Positions 51,532 through 59,609 of a DNA stretch of 64,000 nucleotides are shown piece by piece (the first letter of the stretch is position 1; every line of letters starts with the position of its first letter). Below the pieces are notes generated by a model, which was given only the letters and a program-made list of their open reading frames with translations, searched no databases and was not told the origin of the DNA. The position numbers were made by a program, and so were the translations under genes. The DNA is taken from assembly GCF_001618955.1 (NCBI RefSeq), contig NZ_LVYV01000034.1, forward strand, positions 372,001 through 436,000. The letters are read 5' to 3'. This DNA is from Tardiphaga robiniae. Its GTDB lineage: Bacteria; Pseudomonadota; Alphaproteobacteria; Rhizobiales; Xanthobacteraceae.

Positions 51532-51631
51532 TAGGATGGGTTGCGCGATAGCGAAACCCATCTTGTTATGGCGCAGTCGTGATGGATTGTCGGACAGCAG
51601 CTTGCACGGCTGAGCTCAACCCATCCTGCGG
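51532..51631. repeat. Degenerate inverted repeat (GATGGGTT family)
   Basis: GGATGGGTTGCGCGATAGCG with AAACCCATC (51534-51562) is followed by a partly matching GATGGATTGTCGG ... CTCAACCCATCCTGCGG (51591-51631). It is a decayed copy of a Bradyrhizobium-group palindromic repeat, placed between the enoyl-CoA hydratase promoter and the end of the M20 gene. Confidence 0.55.
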
Positions 51632-51661
51632 AATTATGCCGGCAGCTTTGGCCGCCGCTTC

Positions 51662-52822
51662 TTATACCGGCAGCCGGGTTTCAACGATGCGAGCGAACAT
51701 GCTGGCGCCGATGGGCAGAATCTTGTCGTCGAGATAGTAGCCGGGATTGTGCACCGGCACCGAGCCTTCTTGGCCGACCCAGAAATAGGCGCCGGGCACG
51801 GCATGCAGCATATCAGCGAAATCTTCCGAGCCCATTTTCGGCTTCGCGCGGGTGATCACATTGGCGTCGCCAACAATCGTGCGCGCGACGTCCTCGACGG
51901 CCTTGGAATGTTCTTCCTGATTGACCAGCACGCTGAAGCCGTCGCGGATATCGACTTTGATCTCGCAATCGAACGCCGTCGCCATGCCGGCGGCCAAGGC
52001 GTGCATCCGCTCGCGGATCTGCATCCGGACCTTCTCGGAGAAGCACCGCACGGTGCCGCAGAGCTTGGCGTCATCCGGAATGACGTTGTAGGCCGAGCCC
52101 GCATGGATCTGAGTGATCGACAGCACGGCGGATTCGAACGGGTTGACGTTGCGGCTGACGATCGACTGCATCGCCTGACCGAGCGACATCGCGATCACGA
52201 CAGGGTCCTTCGAGCGCTCCGGCATCGCGCCATGCGCGCCATAGCCCTTGATGGTGATGTCGAAGAAATCAGCGGCAGCCATTGCGGGGCCGGGGAAGAT
52301 GCCGACTTCGCCGTGATTCATGTCCGGCGCATTGTGCAGGCCGTAGATTTCATCGCAGGGAAACTGCTTGAAAAGGCCGTCCTTGATCATCGCGCGGGCA
52401 CCGCCGAGGCCTTCTTCGGCGGGCTGGAAGATGAAATGCACGGTGCCGTCGAAATTGCGGGTCTCGGCGAGATAACGTGCGGTGCCGAGCAGCATGGTGG
52501 TGTGGCCGTCATGGCCGCAGCCGTGGAAGCGGCCGGGAATGGTCGAGCGCCAGGCGAGATTGGTGTTTTCTTCCATCGGCAGCGCGTCCATGTCGGCGCG
52601 CAGGCCGATGCGCTTGCCGCCCGAACCGTTGCCCTTCAACACGCCGACGACGCCGGTGCCACCGAGGCCGCGATGCACTTCGACGCCCCAGGAGGTCAGC
52701 TTGTCGGCAACGATACCGGAGGTGCGGACTTCCTCGAAGCCGATTTCCGGATGCGCGTGCAAGTCGCGGCGGATGGCGGTGAGTTCGTCGGCGAAAGCGT
52801 CGATACGTTCGAGTGTGGGCAT
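51662..52822 (-). CDS. M20-family amidohydrolase (hippurate hydrolase/aminoacylase-like)
   Basis: A 386-residue M20D-type amidohydrolase. AIRRDLHAHPEIGFEEVRTS begins the family pattern, GCGHDGHTTMLLGTARYLAE near residues 99-118 carries the Cys/His/His metal site, FQPAEEGLGGARAM near 131 holds the catalytic Glu pair, and NAPDMNHGEVGIFPGPAMA is near 164. It cleaves N-acyl amino acids or small peptides; no signal peptide is seen, so cytosolic. It is the last gene of the peptide locus (59303 to 51662), 12 bases after the M81 gene. Confidence 0.94.
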   Translation of the reverse strand: MPTLERIDAFADELTAIRRDLHAHPEIGFEEVRTSGIVADKLTSWGVEVHRGLGGTGVVGVLKGNGSGGKRIGLRADMDALPMEENTNLAWRSTIPGRFHGCGHDGHTTMLLGTARYLAETRNFDGTVHFIFQPAEEGLGGARAMIKDGLFKQFPCDEIYGLHNAPDMNHGEVGIFPGPAMAAADFFDITIKGYGAHGAMPERSKDPVVIAMSLGQAMQSIVSRNVNPFESAVLSITQIHAGSAYNVIPDDAKLCGTVRCFSEKVRMQIRERMHALAAGMATAFDCEIKVDIRDGFSVLVNQEEHSKAVEDVARTIVGDANVITRAKPKMGSEDFADMLHAVPGAYFWVGQEGSVPVHNPGYYLDDKILPIGASMFARIVETRLPV

Positions 52823-52834
52823 GGGTCTATCCGT

Positions 52835-54358
52835 TCACGGCACGAGGGCGGGTGATGAGGTCTGGGGCGTAAAGAGTTCGCCGTTCGGCTTCAGGCGAAT
52901 GCCCGGGCGCAGATGCTTCCAGGGCAGCACCGACGTATCCGCCGGCATCGCGCCGGGCGCGGCGCAGATCAAAAGCTTGCCGGCGATCGGCTCGAAGTCC
53001 GCGCGGAAATGCACCGAGCTCTTGTTGACGAGGATGTTCTGCTCAGTCGGCTCGATGCCGACATAGCGATACATCGACTGGTCGGCGAGCTGCGCCTTGT
53101 GCGAGGAGATGACGACGCGAACGTCGTCGATACGCAGACAGGCCGAGAGGCCCATATCCATGTCACGGCCGCCGTAATAGGGGCCGTTGGCGACGAACTT
53201 ACCATCGGAGAGTTTCTCAACCACGAACGTGTTCTCATAGGGCGCATCGCCGGGGATGCCCGACTTGCCGCCGATGGAGAGTTTGACCGTGGCGCCTTCG
53301 CCGGCCTCATGCGCAGCCTTTGCCGCAGCAGGATCGTAGATCACGCCGGTGGCCGCCTTGATCGCCTTGTTCTTCACCAGCGCGCGCAGCATGCCGGTGG
53401 TGTCGCTGTCGCCGCCGGCGCCGGGATTGTCCTGGGTGTCGGCGATGACGACCGGCTTGGTGAGGGTCTTCGCCAGCTCCATGGCATGCAGCACGCCTTC
53501 GTCCGGCGCGTAGATCTTGCCGTCGAAATCGTCCTCGTGGCCCATCACCAGCCTGACGATGGTGTCCGCCGCGGCATCGGCATCGGTCTGCGTCACGCCA
53601 TAGGCGAACACGCTCGGGCAGCAATGCGCGAAGTCGGCTGCGGGAAAGCCCGGGCAGAACGACAGTGTCGGGATCTGATCGTGTTCGAGCGCGGCCAGCT
53701 TCAGATAGATGCTCTTGGTCGGCTCGTCATTGGTGCATTGCCAGCTGATCGGAATCAGGAACGGCAATTGCCGGAACGCCTTGGCGAAGCGGTTGCCGGC
53801 GAGCAGCAGGTCCATGTGGCGTGCGCAGGCGCGGCCGGTGTCGGCCATGTCCACATGGGGGTAGGTGCGATAGGCGATCAGCGCGTCGGTATATTCGACC
53901 GTTTCCGGCGAGATGTTGCCATGCAGGTCGAGGCTGACCACGAACGGAATGTCCGGCCCGATCACTTCGCGCACGCGCCGCGCGATTTCGCCTTCGCCGT
54001 CGTTGAGATGTTCGGTGACCATGGCGCCGTGCAGATCGAGATAGACCGCGTCCAGGGGCAGCGCCGCTTTGATGCCGCCGATCATCTCGCCGACGATGCG
54101 CTCGAACGCGTCCTTGGTGACATGCGCCGAAGGGCTCGCGCCGCAGGCGATGGTCGGGATCAGCTCCCAGCCGCGGATTTCTGCTTGCTCCACAAAGCCG
54201 GCGAGACCGACATTGATGCCACGCATCACCTTGAGGACGTCGGCGCCATGCGTCATCGACGGCCAGCCGCCGCCATGTACAAAGGCCTCATAGGTCGCCT
54301 TGGTCGGCGCAAACGTGTTCGTCTCGTGCAGAAAGCCGCCGATAGCGATACGGGTCAT
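52835..54358 (-). CDS. M81-family metallopeptidase (MlrC/microcystinase C-like)
   Basis: A 507-residue MlrC-family protein. MTRIAIGGFLHETNTFAPTK opens it, YLDLHGAMVTEHLNDGEGEI is near residues 106-125 and VVSLDLHGNISPETVEYTDA near 146-165, both zinc-site stretches of the family. VVIADTQDNPGAGGDSDTTG is near 299 and marks the C-terminal domain. Known members complete microcystin breakdown, but most homologues in soil bacteria are near oligopeptide transporters and act on unknown peptides. It sits between the transporter genes and an M20 peptidase in one operon, so it likely hydrolyses the imported peptide. Predicted cytosolic. Confidence 0.93.
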   Translation of the reverse strand: MTRIAIGGFLHETNTFAPTKATYEAFVHGGGWPSMTHGADVLKVMRGINVGLAGFVEQAEIRGWELIPTIACGASPSAHVTKDAFERIVGEMIGGIKAALPLDAVYLDLHGAMVTEHLNDGEGEIARRVREVIGPDIPFVVSLDLHGNISPETVEYTDALIAYRTYPHVDMADTGRACARHMDLLLAGNRFAKAFRQLPFLIPISWQCTNDEPTKSIYLKLAALEHDQIPTLSFCPGFPAADFAHCCPSVFAYGVTQTDADAAADTIVRLVMGHEDDFDGKIYAPDEGVLHAMELAKTLTKPVVIADTQDNPGAGGDSDTTGMLRALVKNKAIKAATGVIYDPAAAKAAHEAGEGATVKLSIGGKSGIPGDAPYENTFVVEKLSDGKFVANGPYYGGRDMDMGLSACLRIDDVRVVISSHKAQLADQSMYRYVGIEPTEQNILVNKSSVHFRADFEPIAGKLLICAAPGAMPADTSVLPWKHLRPGIRLKPNGELFTPQTSSPALVP

Positions 54359-54388
54359 TCAGAATCCAGGGTCAGTTTCGGTATGCGC

Positions 54389-56089
54389 TCAGGCCGCCGG
54401 CACGGTGGTGCTGCCATCGACCGCGCGGAAGTTGGCGAAATCCCATCCTCGTCCGGGCGCCGCGTCAAGCAGCTGGCGCGTATAGGCCTGTTGCGGATTT
54501 GCGAGGACTTCCGCCGCCGGGCCCTGTTCCACCACCCGGCCATGCTGCATCACGGCAACATCGTCGCAAATCTGGGCGGCGACGCGCAGATCGTGGGTGA
54601 TGAACAGGATGGCGATGCCGAGCCGGGTCTGGATGTCGTCGAGCAGCCGCAGCACCTGCGCCTGCACGGAGACGTCGAGGGCAGAGACGGCTTCGTCGGC
54701 CACCAGCACTTCCGGCTCAAGCGCGAGCGCGCGCGCGATCGCGATACGCTGGCGCTGGCCGCCTGAGAACTGGTGCGGATAGCGCGACACGGCATCGGCT
54801 GGAAGATCGACGAGCTCGAGCAGTTCGCGCGCCCTGGCCATGGCCACCGAACGCTTGGCGCCGTAGTTGATCGGCCCCTCGGCGATGGACTCGCCGATGG
54901 TGATGCGCGGATTGAGCGAGCGATAGGGGTCCTGGAAGACGATCTGGATCTTCTTGCGATGCGGTTGCAGCGTATGGCGCGAAAGGTCGGAAATCTCGCG
55001 GCCGGCAAGGCGGATGCCGCCGGAGGTCGGATCGATCAGGCGAACGATGCAGCGCGCCACGGTGGATTTGCCGGAGCCGCTTTCACCGACGATGCCGAGC
55101 GTACGGCCCTTGCGCAGCGTCAGCGTCACGTCCTGCGCTGCGTGGACCTCGCGCGGTTTGCCGAAGAAGGACCGCTCACGATAGACCTTGCCGAGTTCGT
55201 TGGCTTCGAGCACGACGGGATTGAAGCCCGCTTCGACGCGCGGCGGGCGCGGCACAAGGCTCGGCACGGCCGACAGCAGGTTGCGGGTGTAGTCCATGGT
55301 CGGCGCACGGAGAATGTTCTGCAGCGTTCCGGTCTCCACCAGGCGGCCTTGTCGCATCACCGCGACGCGGTCGGCAATGTCGGCAACCACGCCCATGTCG
55401 TGGGTGATGAACAGGACCGCCGTGCCGTGATCCTTCTGCAGGTCACGGATCAGTGTCAGGATCTGCTTCTGCGTGGTGACGTCGAGCGCCGTGGTCGGCT
55501 CGTCGGCGATCAGCAGCTTCGGCTCCAGTACCAGCGCCATGGCGATCATGATACGCTGTCGCTGGCCGCCGGAGAGGCGATGCGGGTAGGAGGCGAAGAT
55601 GCGCTTCACATCGGGAAGCCGCACCTGCTCCATCATCTCGAGGATGCGCGCGCGGCGCGCGCTGGCGCCGAGACTGGTATGGGTGCGCAGCACCTCATCG
55701 ATCTGCTTGCCGACATGGACGACCGGATTAAGCGCCGTCATCGGCTCCTGGAAAATCATCGCCATCGTCGTGGCGCGGAGCTGGCGTAGCCGGCGGTCGC
55801 TCGCCTTCAACACGTCTTCGCCGACCAGCTTGATGCTGCCGCCGATGGCTTTCAGCGAATCCTTCGGCAGCAGGCCCATGGTGGACAGCGAGGTCACCGA
55901 TTTGCCGGAGCCGCTTTCGCCGACCACGCAGACGGTTTCGCCTTGACGGACCTGCAGCGAGATGCCGTCGATGATCTTCTTGCCGGCGCCGGTCTTGCCA
56001 ACACCGACGACGAGATTGTCGATTTCGAGAACCATCGGGCGGGTGTTCACGTCGGTCCTGTTGATATTGCTGTTCACGGCGTCGCTCAC
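54389..56089 (-). CDS. Dipeptide-type ABC transporter, two fused ATP-binding subunits
   Basis: A 566-residue protein with two complete nucleotide-binding domains, replacing separate DppD and DppF. The first has Walker A GESGSGKSVTS (about residues 57-67), signature LSGGQRQRI and Walker B LLIADEPTTAL. The second has GESGSGKSTVAR (about 332-343), FSGGQRQRI and VLVADEAVSAL. It powers import through the adjacent permeases, overlapping the DppC-type gene by four bases. The M81 peptidase gene follows 30 bases downstream. Confidence 0.95.
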   Translation of the reverse strand: MSDAVNSNINRTDVNTRPMVLEIDNLVVGVGKTGAGKKIIDGISLQVRQGETVCVVGESGSGKSVTSLSTMGLLPKDSLKAIGGSIKLVGEDVLKASDRRLRQLRATTMAMIFQEPMTALNPVVHVGKQIDEVLRTHTSLGASARRARILEMMEQVRLPDVKRIFASYPHRLSGGQRQRIMIAMALVLEPKLLIADEPTTALDVTTQKQILTLIRDLQKDHGTAVLFITHDMGVVADIADRVAVMRQGRLVETGTLQNILRAPTMDYTRNLLSAVPSLVPRPPRVEAGFNPVVLEANELGKVYRERSFFGKPREVHAAQDVTLTLRKGRTLGIVGESGSGKSTVARCIVRLIDPTSGGIRLAGREISDLSRHTLQPHRKKIQIVFQDPYRSLNPRITIGESIAEGPINYGAKRSVAMARARELLELVDLPADAVSRYPHQFSGGQRQRIAIARALALEPEVLVADEAVSALDVSVQAQVLRLLDDIQTRLGIAILFITHDLRVAAQICDDVAVMQHGRVVEQGPAAEVLANPQQAYTRQLLDAAPGRGWDFANFRAVDGSTTVPAA

Positions 56090-56970
56090 TTGCCTGCCTC
56101 CCGCTGTTTCATACGCGGGTCGAGCGCGTCACGTGCTGCGTCGCCGATCAGGTTGACCGAAAGAATGGCGATCGACAGCAGCAGGCCGGGCCAGAAGATC
56201 AGCGATGGTTTGATCTGAAAGAACGCGCGGCCTTCGGCCATGATGTTGCCCCAGGTCGGGGTTTCCGGGCTGATGCCGGCGCCGAGGAACGACAGGATCG
56301 CCTCGGTGAGGATCGCCGATGCCGCGACATAGGTACCCTGGACGATCAGGGGCGCCACCGTGTTCGGCATCAGATGCTTCCACATGATCTTCGGCATGCT
56401 GGTGCCGAGCGAGATCGCGGCTTCCACATAAGGTTCTTCACGCGCCGACAACACCACCGAACGGACCAGCCGCGCGACGCGGGGAATTTCCGGGATCGTG
56501 ATGGCGATCAGCACGGTGGTCAGGCTGGCGCCGGACAGCGACACCACGGCGATGGCCAGCAGCACGCTCGGCATTGCCATCAGGCCGTCCATCACGCGCA
56601 TCATGATCGCGTCGACCCATTTGAAGAAGCCGGACACGAGGCCGATGAACAGGCCGATGCTGATGCTCGTGACGGCGGCGCCGAGGCCGATCAGCAGCGA
56701 AATGCGGCCGCCATAGAGAATGCGCGCCAGCACGTCGCGGCCATAGGCATCGGTGCCGAGCAAATATTCCGAACTGGCGGGCTTGAGCCGCAAGGCAGGC
56801 ACGAGCAATTGCGGATCATGGGACGAGAGCCACGGCGCGAAGATCGCCGACAGGATCACGAGTGTCAGGCAGATCGTCGCGATTGCGATGATCGGTGTTG
56901 CCGTGAGAAAGCCGAGTGACGGCCCGCTGCGCGTGGGCAGGACGGCATTGGGAAGGGAGTCGATCGCCAT
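56086..56970 (-). CDS. Dipeptide-type ABC transporter permease (DppC-like)
   Basis: A 294-residue inner-membrane permease. After an N-terminal helix, LLGTDAYGRDVLARILYGGR near residues 70-89 is the DppC family hallmark. It has about five or six membrane segments and the EAA loop EEPYVEAAISLGTSMPKIMW near 177-196. It pairs with the DppB-like permease encoded 13 bases upstream and the fused ATPase gene that overlaps its end. Substrate is probably a short peptide; specificity comes from the binding protein encoded at 59610. Confidence 0.95.
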   Translation of the reverse strand: MAIDSLPNAVLPTRSGPSLGFLTATPIIAIATICLTLVILSAIFAPWLSSHDPQLLVPALRLKPASSEYLLGTDAYGRDVLARILYGGRISLLIGLGAAVTSISIGLFIGLVSGFFKWVDAIMMRVMDGLMAMPSVLLAIAVVSLSGASLTTVLIAITIPEIPRVARLVRSVVLSAREEPYVEAAISLGTSMPKIMWKHLMPNTVAPLIVQGTYVAASAILTEAILSFLGAGISPETPTWGNIMAEGRAFFQIKPSLIFWPGLLLSIAILSVNLIGDAARDALDPRMKQREAGK

Positions 56971-56983
56971 CAGATGAAAGTTC

Positions 56984-57925
56984 CTAGTAACGAATTCTGG
57001 GATCGAGCAGGGCGTAAGCGAGGTCGATCACCAAGTTGATCGTGACATATACGCCGGACGTCAGAAGGATCATCGCCTGGATCACCGGGAAGTCGCGCGC
57101 CAGCACCGCATCGACGGTCAGGCGCCCGACGCCGGGCAGATTGAACACACTCTCGGTCACGACGACGCCGGAGATCAGCAGCGCAAAGCCTGTTCCGATC
57201 ACGGTGATCACGGGGACGGCGGCATTGCGCAGCGCGTGGCGCAGCAGCACGCCGCTTTCGTTGATGCCCTTGGCGCGGGCGGTGCGGACATAGTCTTCGC
57301 CGAGCACATCGAGCATTGCGGCCCGCGTCATGCGCGCAATCAGCGCGACATAGATGAAGGACAGCGCGCAGGTCGGCAGAATGATGCGCTCAAAAAACGG
57401 CCCGAAGCCGCGGAAGATACTGCGGAAGCCTTGCACCGGCACCCAGCGCAGTTCGATCGCGAATATCTGGATCAGCACATAGCCGATCACGAACACCGGC
57501 ACCGAGAAGCCGATGACCGATAGTGCCATCACAAAGCGGTCTATCCAGGTCCCGTGCTTCCAGGCTGCGATAATGCCGAGCGGCACGGCGACCAGGATCG
57601 AGAGCAGCATGACGCTGAGTGCGACGCTGAGCGAAGGTTCAATGCGCTGGCTGACCATCTGCAGCACCGGTACGTTGGAAATCAGCGATGTGCCGAGGTC
57701 ACCGTGCAGCAGCCGCCAAACCCAACTGAAAAACTGTGTATAGAGCGGCTCGTTGAGCCCGAGCTGCGTCCGGATGCGGTCGAGCTGCTCGGGTGTCGCC
57801 GAATCGCCGGCGATGATCGCGGCGGGATCGCCGGGCGTCAGCCGCAGCAGAAGAAATACGAACAGTGCCACCACTCCCATGACCGGGATGGCCGCCAGAA
57901 TTCGGCGAATGAGATATCCAAGCAT
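56984..57925 (-). CDS. Dipeptide-type ABC transporter permease (DppB-like)
   Basis: A 313-residue inner-membrane permease starting MLGYLIRRILAAIPVMGVVA. RLTPGDPAAIIAGDSATPEQ near residues 28-47 is the family signature, and the EAA loop appears as DVLGEDYVRTARAKGINESG. LNEPLYTQFFSWVWRLLHGD is typical of DppB. It is the first transporter gene of the operon, reading towards the DppC, ATPase, M81 and M20 genes. It lies 241 bases downstream of another M20 gene, with a hairpin between the two, so an own promoter is possible. Confidence 0.95.
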   Translation of the reverse strand: MLGYLIRRILAAIPVMGVVALFVFLLLRLTPGDPAAIIAGDSATPEQLDRIRTQLGLNEPLYTQFFSWVWRLLHGDLGTSLISNVPVLQMVSQRIEPSLSVALSVMLLSILVAVPLGIIAAWKHGTWIDRFVMALSVIGFSVPVFVIGYVLIQIFAIELRWVPVQGFRSIFRGFGPFFERIILPTCALSFIYVALIARMTRAAMLDVLGEDYVRTARAKGINESGVLLRHALRNAAVPVITVIGTGFALLISGVVVTESVFNLPGVGRLTVDAVLARDFPVIQAMILLTSGVYVTINLVIDLAYALLDPRIRY

Positions 57926-58120
57926 TAAGTCGTTCCTATTGGCCGAGTTGGCTGAACGTATCTGTTCCGCGTCGGTGAACCGGGAACGTGGTCGAGAAGG
58001 CTTTGGGCGCGCTGCAATGTTTCGTCATCATTCTCACAGTTGCAACTCGCCTGATCGAAAATTCAAACCACTCACGTGCTGCCTGAAACCCGACGGAGCA
58101 AGTCCTGTGCCACGGCCGCA

Positions 58121-58150
58121 GTCTGCACGCCGGTTATCCGGCGCGCAGAC
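58121..58150 (-). terminator. Hairpin after the CPG2-like peptidase gene
   Basis: GTCTGCACGCCGG (58121-58133) pairs with CCGGCGCGCAGAC (58138-58150) with one mismatch around TTAT. It lies 16 bases after the stop of the minus-strand M20 gene, with no T-run, so it is a plausible terminator or mRNA 3' stabiliser. Confidence 0.5.
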
Positions 58151-58166
58151 CGTGTGGAGTGTTGCA

Positions 58167-59303
58167 TCAATCGAGCGTCGCCAGCAATCCGGCCATCAGG
58201 CGTCCACGCTCGACCAGGCTCTCCACCTCGATATATTCGTTCAGCGTGTGCATATCGGCGCCGTGAACGCCGAGACCGTCGAGCGTCGGGATGCCCATCG
58301 CGCCGGTAAAATTGCCGTCGGAGCCGCCGCCTGCGCTGCCATGGACGAGATCGCCGATGCCAACCGTCTTGGCGATGGCCTTGGCCTTTTCGTAGAGCGC
58401 CATTGTACCGGCATTCGGCTCCCAGACCGGCCGGGTCACCCCGCGGGTGACCTTGAAGGTCACGTCATTCTCGGTGCCTGAGAGCGCGAGCATGCGCTCG
58501 ATGCCGGCATCGAGGTCTTGCTGACGCTTGGCCATGCTGAGCGCTTCGCCGGTGCAGGATGAGGCAACGCAGTTGACCCACTGTCCGCCATGCACGATGC
58601 CGACGCTGAAGGTGCAGTCGGGTCCGGTCATCTCGTCGATGGTAACGATCTTCCTGGCCATTTCGCGAATCGCAGAGCGGCCGTTGGAGAGCGTTGCTCC
58701 GGAATGGCTGGGCTTGCCGATAGCTTCGAGGTTGAAACGCGCGATGGCGTAACGGCCGGTGACGACGCCGTTACGCGGACGCGCGGGCTCGGGCACCAGA
58801 GCATATTTATTACGTGCCGCTTCGGCCTCGATGATGTCGCGGGTGGAGGGGGTGCCGACTTCTTCGTCGGGTGTGAACAGCACGGTGATCGGGAGCGGCG
58901 TGGTGAAGGATGCGCGCGCCAATTGGCGGATCGCTTCCAGGGACAGATAATTGCCGCCCTTCATGTCGCAGATCGCAGGGCCGTAGCAACGCTCACCGTC
59001 ACGGCGCCACTTCAGTGTCTCGATGGTTCCGACCGGGTGCACAGTATCCATATGGCCTGCGATCAGGATGCCCGGCTCACCGAATTTTGGATGTGGAAAA
59101 CGGGCGCGAATGCAGCCGCCGAATCCCTGACGTCCCGAGATGCGCTCGATGGTCGCACCCATGATTGCCATGTCGCGCGCAGCGAGATCGAGCATGCCGT
59201 TAACCGCATTCGCATCCCATGTCGGGCTCTCGCACTCGACCCAGATGCGCAGCCCCTGCAACATGTTCTCGAGGTCAAACGGAAGGTTTGCGGGATTCAT
59301 CAA
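58167..59303 (-). CDS. M20-family peptidase (glutamate carboxypeptidase/CPG2-like)
   Basis: A 378-residue M20 metallopeptidase without signal peptide. LIAGHMDTVHPVGTIETLKW near residues 76-95 gives the first metal His/Asp, GPAICDMKGGNYLS near 103-116 the bridging Asp, and FTPDEEVGTPSTRD near 142 the catalytic Glu pair. GSAGGGSDGNFTGAMGIPTL with HGADMHTLNEY near the end carries the last metal ligands. This is the CPG2-like pattern that removes C-terminal acidic residues or folate glutamate. It is the first gene of the peptide locus on this strand and is divergent from the binding-protein gene. Confidence 0.93.
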   Translation of the reverse strand: MMNPANLPFDLENMLQGLRIWVECESPTWDANAVNGMLDLAARDMAIMGATIERISGRQGFGGCIRARFPHPKFGEPGILIAGHMDTVHPVGTIETLKWRRDGERCYGPAICDMKGGNYLSLEAIRQLARASFTTPLPITVLFTPDEEVGTPSTRDIIEAEAARNKYALVPEPARPRNGVVTGRYAIARFNLEAIGKPSHSGATLSNGRSAIREMARKIVTIDEMTGPDCTFSVGIVHGGQWVNCVASSCTGEALSMAKRQQDLDAGIERMLALSGTENDVTFKVTRGVTRPVWEPNAGTMALYEKAKAIAKTVGIGDLVHGSAGGGSDGNFTGAMGIPTLDGLGVHGADMHTLNEYIEVESLVERGRLMAGLLATLD

Positions 59304-59609
59304 GTCATTCCTTGTGGATGAGAATTTCGTTCATGGATCGATCAGGCGCGCCATGCCTGGGCACGTCGCGAGAGGTCATGCGAGACTTAGCAGCAGGTGA
59401 TTTGTGTTTGCAAATTTGCGCGGCGCATCACGCGGCGTATCGCAACGTATCGATGCAACGCAATGAAAACGCGATTGACGCCACTGACGCTTGGTGCAAG
59501 TCTTTGAAGTCTAAATCATAAAGGCAACGCGTGGTGCTGCGCCTAAAATTCTATCGCGTTGCATAATCCATCATCGTCCGATGATGAGTTTCAAGTCAGG
59601 AGAGATTCC
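59304..59609. promoter_or_regulatory. Divergent regulatory region of the peptide-transport locus
   Basis: 306 bases lie between the divergent M20 gene and the binding protein. A perfect inverted repeat, CATCATCG-TC-CGATGATG (59569-59586), lies 23 bases before the binding-protein start and could be an operator or leader hairpin. A palindrome GCAAATTTGC occurs at 59410-59419. The stretch between is AT-richer than the rest. A nearby XRE-cupin regulator gene (61339) is a candidate ligand for either site. Confidence 0.5.

Noticed and set aside
52913-54766. 617-codon open frame on the plus strand over the M81 and ABC genes
   Set aside because: It lies opposite genes with clear family motifs, is rich in Arg, His, Gly and Asp as antisense frames of GC-rich genes are, and has no domain pattern or ribosome-binding site.
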